6,143 nucleotides of DNA from a bacterium (lineage in GTDB: Bacteria > Hydrogenedentota > Hydrogenedentia > Hydrogenedentiales > SLHB01). The DNA lies in NCBI GenBank assembly GCA_024231375.1, contig JAAEQP010000050.1, positions 1-6,143 on the forward strand. Direction: 5' to 3'. The translations under genes and the position numbers were made by a program. Positions 5,204-6,143 of the stretch are shown here, one piece after another. Within the stretch, counting starts at the first letter, position 1. Each line of letters starts with the position of its first letter. The notes under the pieces were generated by a model. It was not told the DNA's origin. It saw nothing but the letters and a program-made list of their open reading frames with translations, and searched no databases.

Positions 5204-6143
5204 ATGAAGCTCTTGTGCCTGTGCAGCGCCCTCGATCTCAAGGCCGGATACGGCTGCACCCCGTCGTGGTGGCAGTTCTTCAAGGGACTCTACGAACTGG
5301 GTCACGAGGTCGTCGCCATTCCCTACCAGGGCGCTGCCATTGAGAGTCCGTGGTGGCGGTCTTATCCCAACCCCTGCGAATTCGAGGGGCGTGCCTTCGC
5401 CATGGCCAAACGCTTTTCGGGGTCCGGCGCGGCCACGTCTACCGTCTCAGGGTTTGCGTCTCAGGCCGTTCGGGGCGCCATCGATCACTGGGTACGGCCC
5501 CGATGGGAACGGCGTATCGACGAGGTTATGACCGCCGAGAGCGACATCGCGGCCGTCATCGTGTTCAGCATTCCCGTCAACCATTTCACCGGCCTGCCCA
5601 CGCGAATCCGGTCACGCTACGACGTGCCGGTCCTGTTCTTCGACGGCGATGTGCCGGCCAGTCTGCCGCGATTCGGCGGATTCGCCTCGGGATTCCGCAT
5701 CTACGACGGCGCGGACCTGTCCGAATACGACGCGTTCATGTGCAATTCCGAAGGCGGCGCGGAAGACCTCCGGTCCATGGGCGCGCAGGCCGTCCATCCC
5801 ATCCATTGGGGTGCTGACCCCGACCTGTACGCACCCGTCGACGTCGACGAAGACCGGGACGTGTTCTTCTACGGTTTGGGCGTCGAATACAGGGAGGACT
5901 GGATCGAGTCCATGGTTACCGCGCCCAGCAAGGCATTGAGCGATGCTTCGTTTGCCGTGGGCGGGCGCGGATTCGACGCGGACCTAGGCGCGGCCCGGCA
6001 ATGCGGCGAAGTGCCCTTCAGCCGGTTGCGCCATGCCTGCGGTCGGAGCCGTATCAACCTCAACATCGCCCGCGACGCCCACGCCAGCGTGTTCGCGTCC
6101 TCCAGCATGCGGCCCTTCGAGCTTGCCGCCTTGGGCTGTTGCA
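5204..6143 (+). CDS. CgeB-like GT-B glycosyltransferase, 3' end cut by the window
   Basis: An open frame of 313 codons runs from ATG 5204 to the window edge without a stop. It begins MKLLCLCSALDLKAGYG, a first beta strand and Gly-rich turn typical of GT-B enzymes, followed by LYELGHEVVAIPYQG (29-43). Later features fit the CgeB / glycosyl transferases group 1 (GT4-like) family: VLFFDGD (143-149), MCNSEGGAEDL (179-189), HWGADPDLY (201-209), VFFYGLG (220-226), and the C-terminal donor-binding region SRINLNIARDAH (282-293) with SSSMRPFELAALGC (299-312). That last motif usually comes late in the family, so roughly 50-100 residues are probably missing; this is an estimate. It likely transfers a sugar from a nucleotide donor in the cytoplasm; the acceptor is unknown. 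There is no signal peptide or membrane segment. The RBS is modest: GAGAGG at 5186-5191, 12 nt before the ATG. It is divergent from the DUF4838 gene, which suggests a shared surface-carbohydrate role. Confidence 0.85.
   Translation, partial: MKLLCLCSALDLKAGYGCTPSWWQFFKGLYELGHEVVAIPYQGAAIESPWWRSYPNPCEFEGRAFAMAKRFSGSGAATSTVSGFASQAVRGAIDHWVRPRWERRIDEVMTAESDIAAVIVFSIPVNHFTGLPTRIRSRYDVPVLFFDGDVPASLPRFGGFASGFRIYDGADLSEYDAFMCNSEGGAEDLRSMGAQAVHPIHWGADPDLYAPVDVDEDRDVFFYGLGVEYREDWIESMVTAPSKALSDASFAVGGRGFDADLGAARQCGEVPFSRLRHACGRSRINLNIARDAHASVFASSSMRPFELAALGCC

Noticed and set aside
4853..5305. Minus-strand 150-codon frame across the divergent spacer
   Set aside because: It runs through hairpin repeats and into the 5' end of the glycosyltransferase on the other strand, and has no protein family signal.
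5350..5817. A 155-codon plus-strand frame within the glycosyltransferase region
   Set aside because: It is extremely Arg-rich and out of frame with the motif-bearing CgeB-like frame starting at 5204.

Overview
The window is GC-rich DNA with one gene cut at each edge, two complete genes and three regulatory gaps. Three genes are read leftward (minus strand) and one rightward. A secreted DUF4838-type protein, a CgeB-like glycosyltransferase and a stand-alone EF-G paralogue together suggest a PVC-like environmental bacterium (Planctomycetota, Hydrogenedentota or Lentisphaerota). This lineage call comes from general knowledge of where such families are common. It is an inference, with no rRNA or other marker in the window to support it.

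Layout from left to right. Positions 1-36 hold the first 12 codons of an unidentified leftward gene, with its own RBS and an extended -10 promoter. A hairpin with a T-rich tail at 172-214 ends the leftward EF-G-like gene (244-2274). This protein keeps all EF-G domains, including the translocation loops of domain IV, but has an altered switch II motif. A 210-base gap upstream of it carries its likely promoter, which implies a leader of about 150 nt. Next is a leftward gene (2485-4848) for an exported 787-residue protein with a DUF4838 core and a C-terminal CBM9/DOMON-like domain. A 355-base divergent gap (4849-5203) follows. The rightward CgeB-like glycosyltransferase gene starts at 5204 and is cut by the window end after 313 codons.

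The divergent gap is the most structured part of the window. It contains two diverged copies of a 34-36 nt hairpin repeat in opposite orientation, forming a roughly 106-bp unit laid out like a REPIN (paired REP elements). Outside this unit, an exact 13-bp inverted repeat with a TGGTACCA core lies upstream of each divergent gene and coincides with a possible extended -10 element for each. This suggests that the DUF4838 protein and the glycosyltransferase share control, or that the spacer arose by inverted duplication.

The surface/carbohydrate pair (DUF4838 and CgeB-like) may be functionally linked. The EF-G paralogue appears to be an independent translation-related gene with its own promoter and terminator. 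I see no tRNA, rRNA, CRISPR array, insertion sequence or recognisable new multi-gene defence system.
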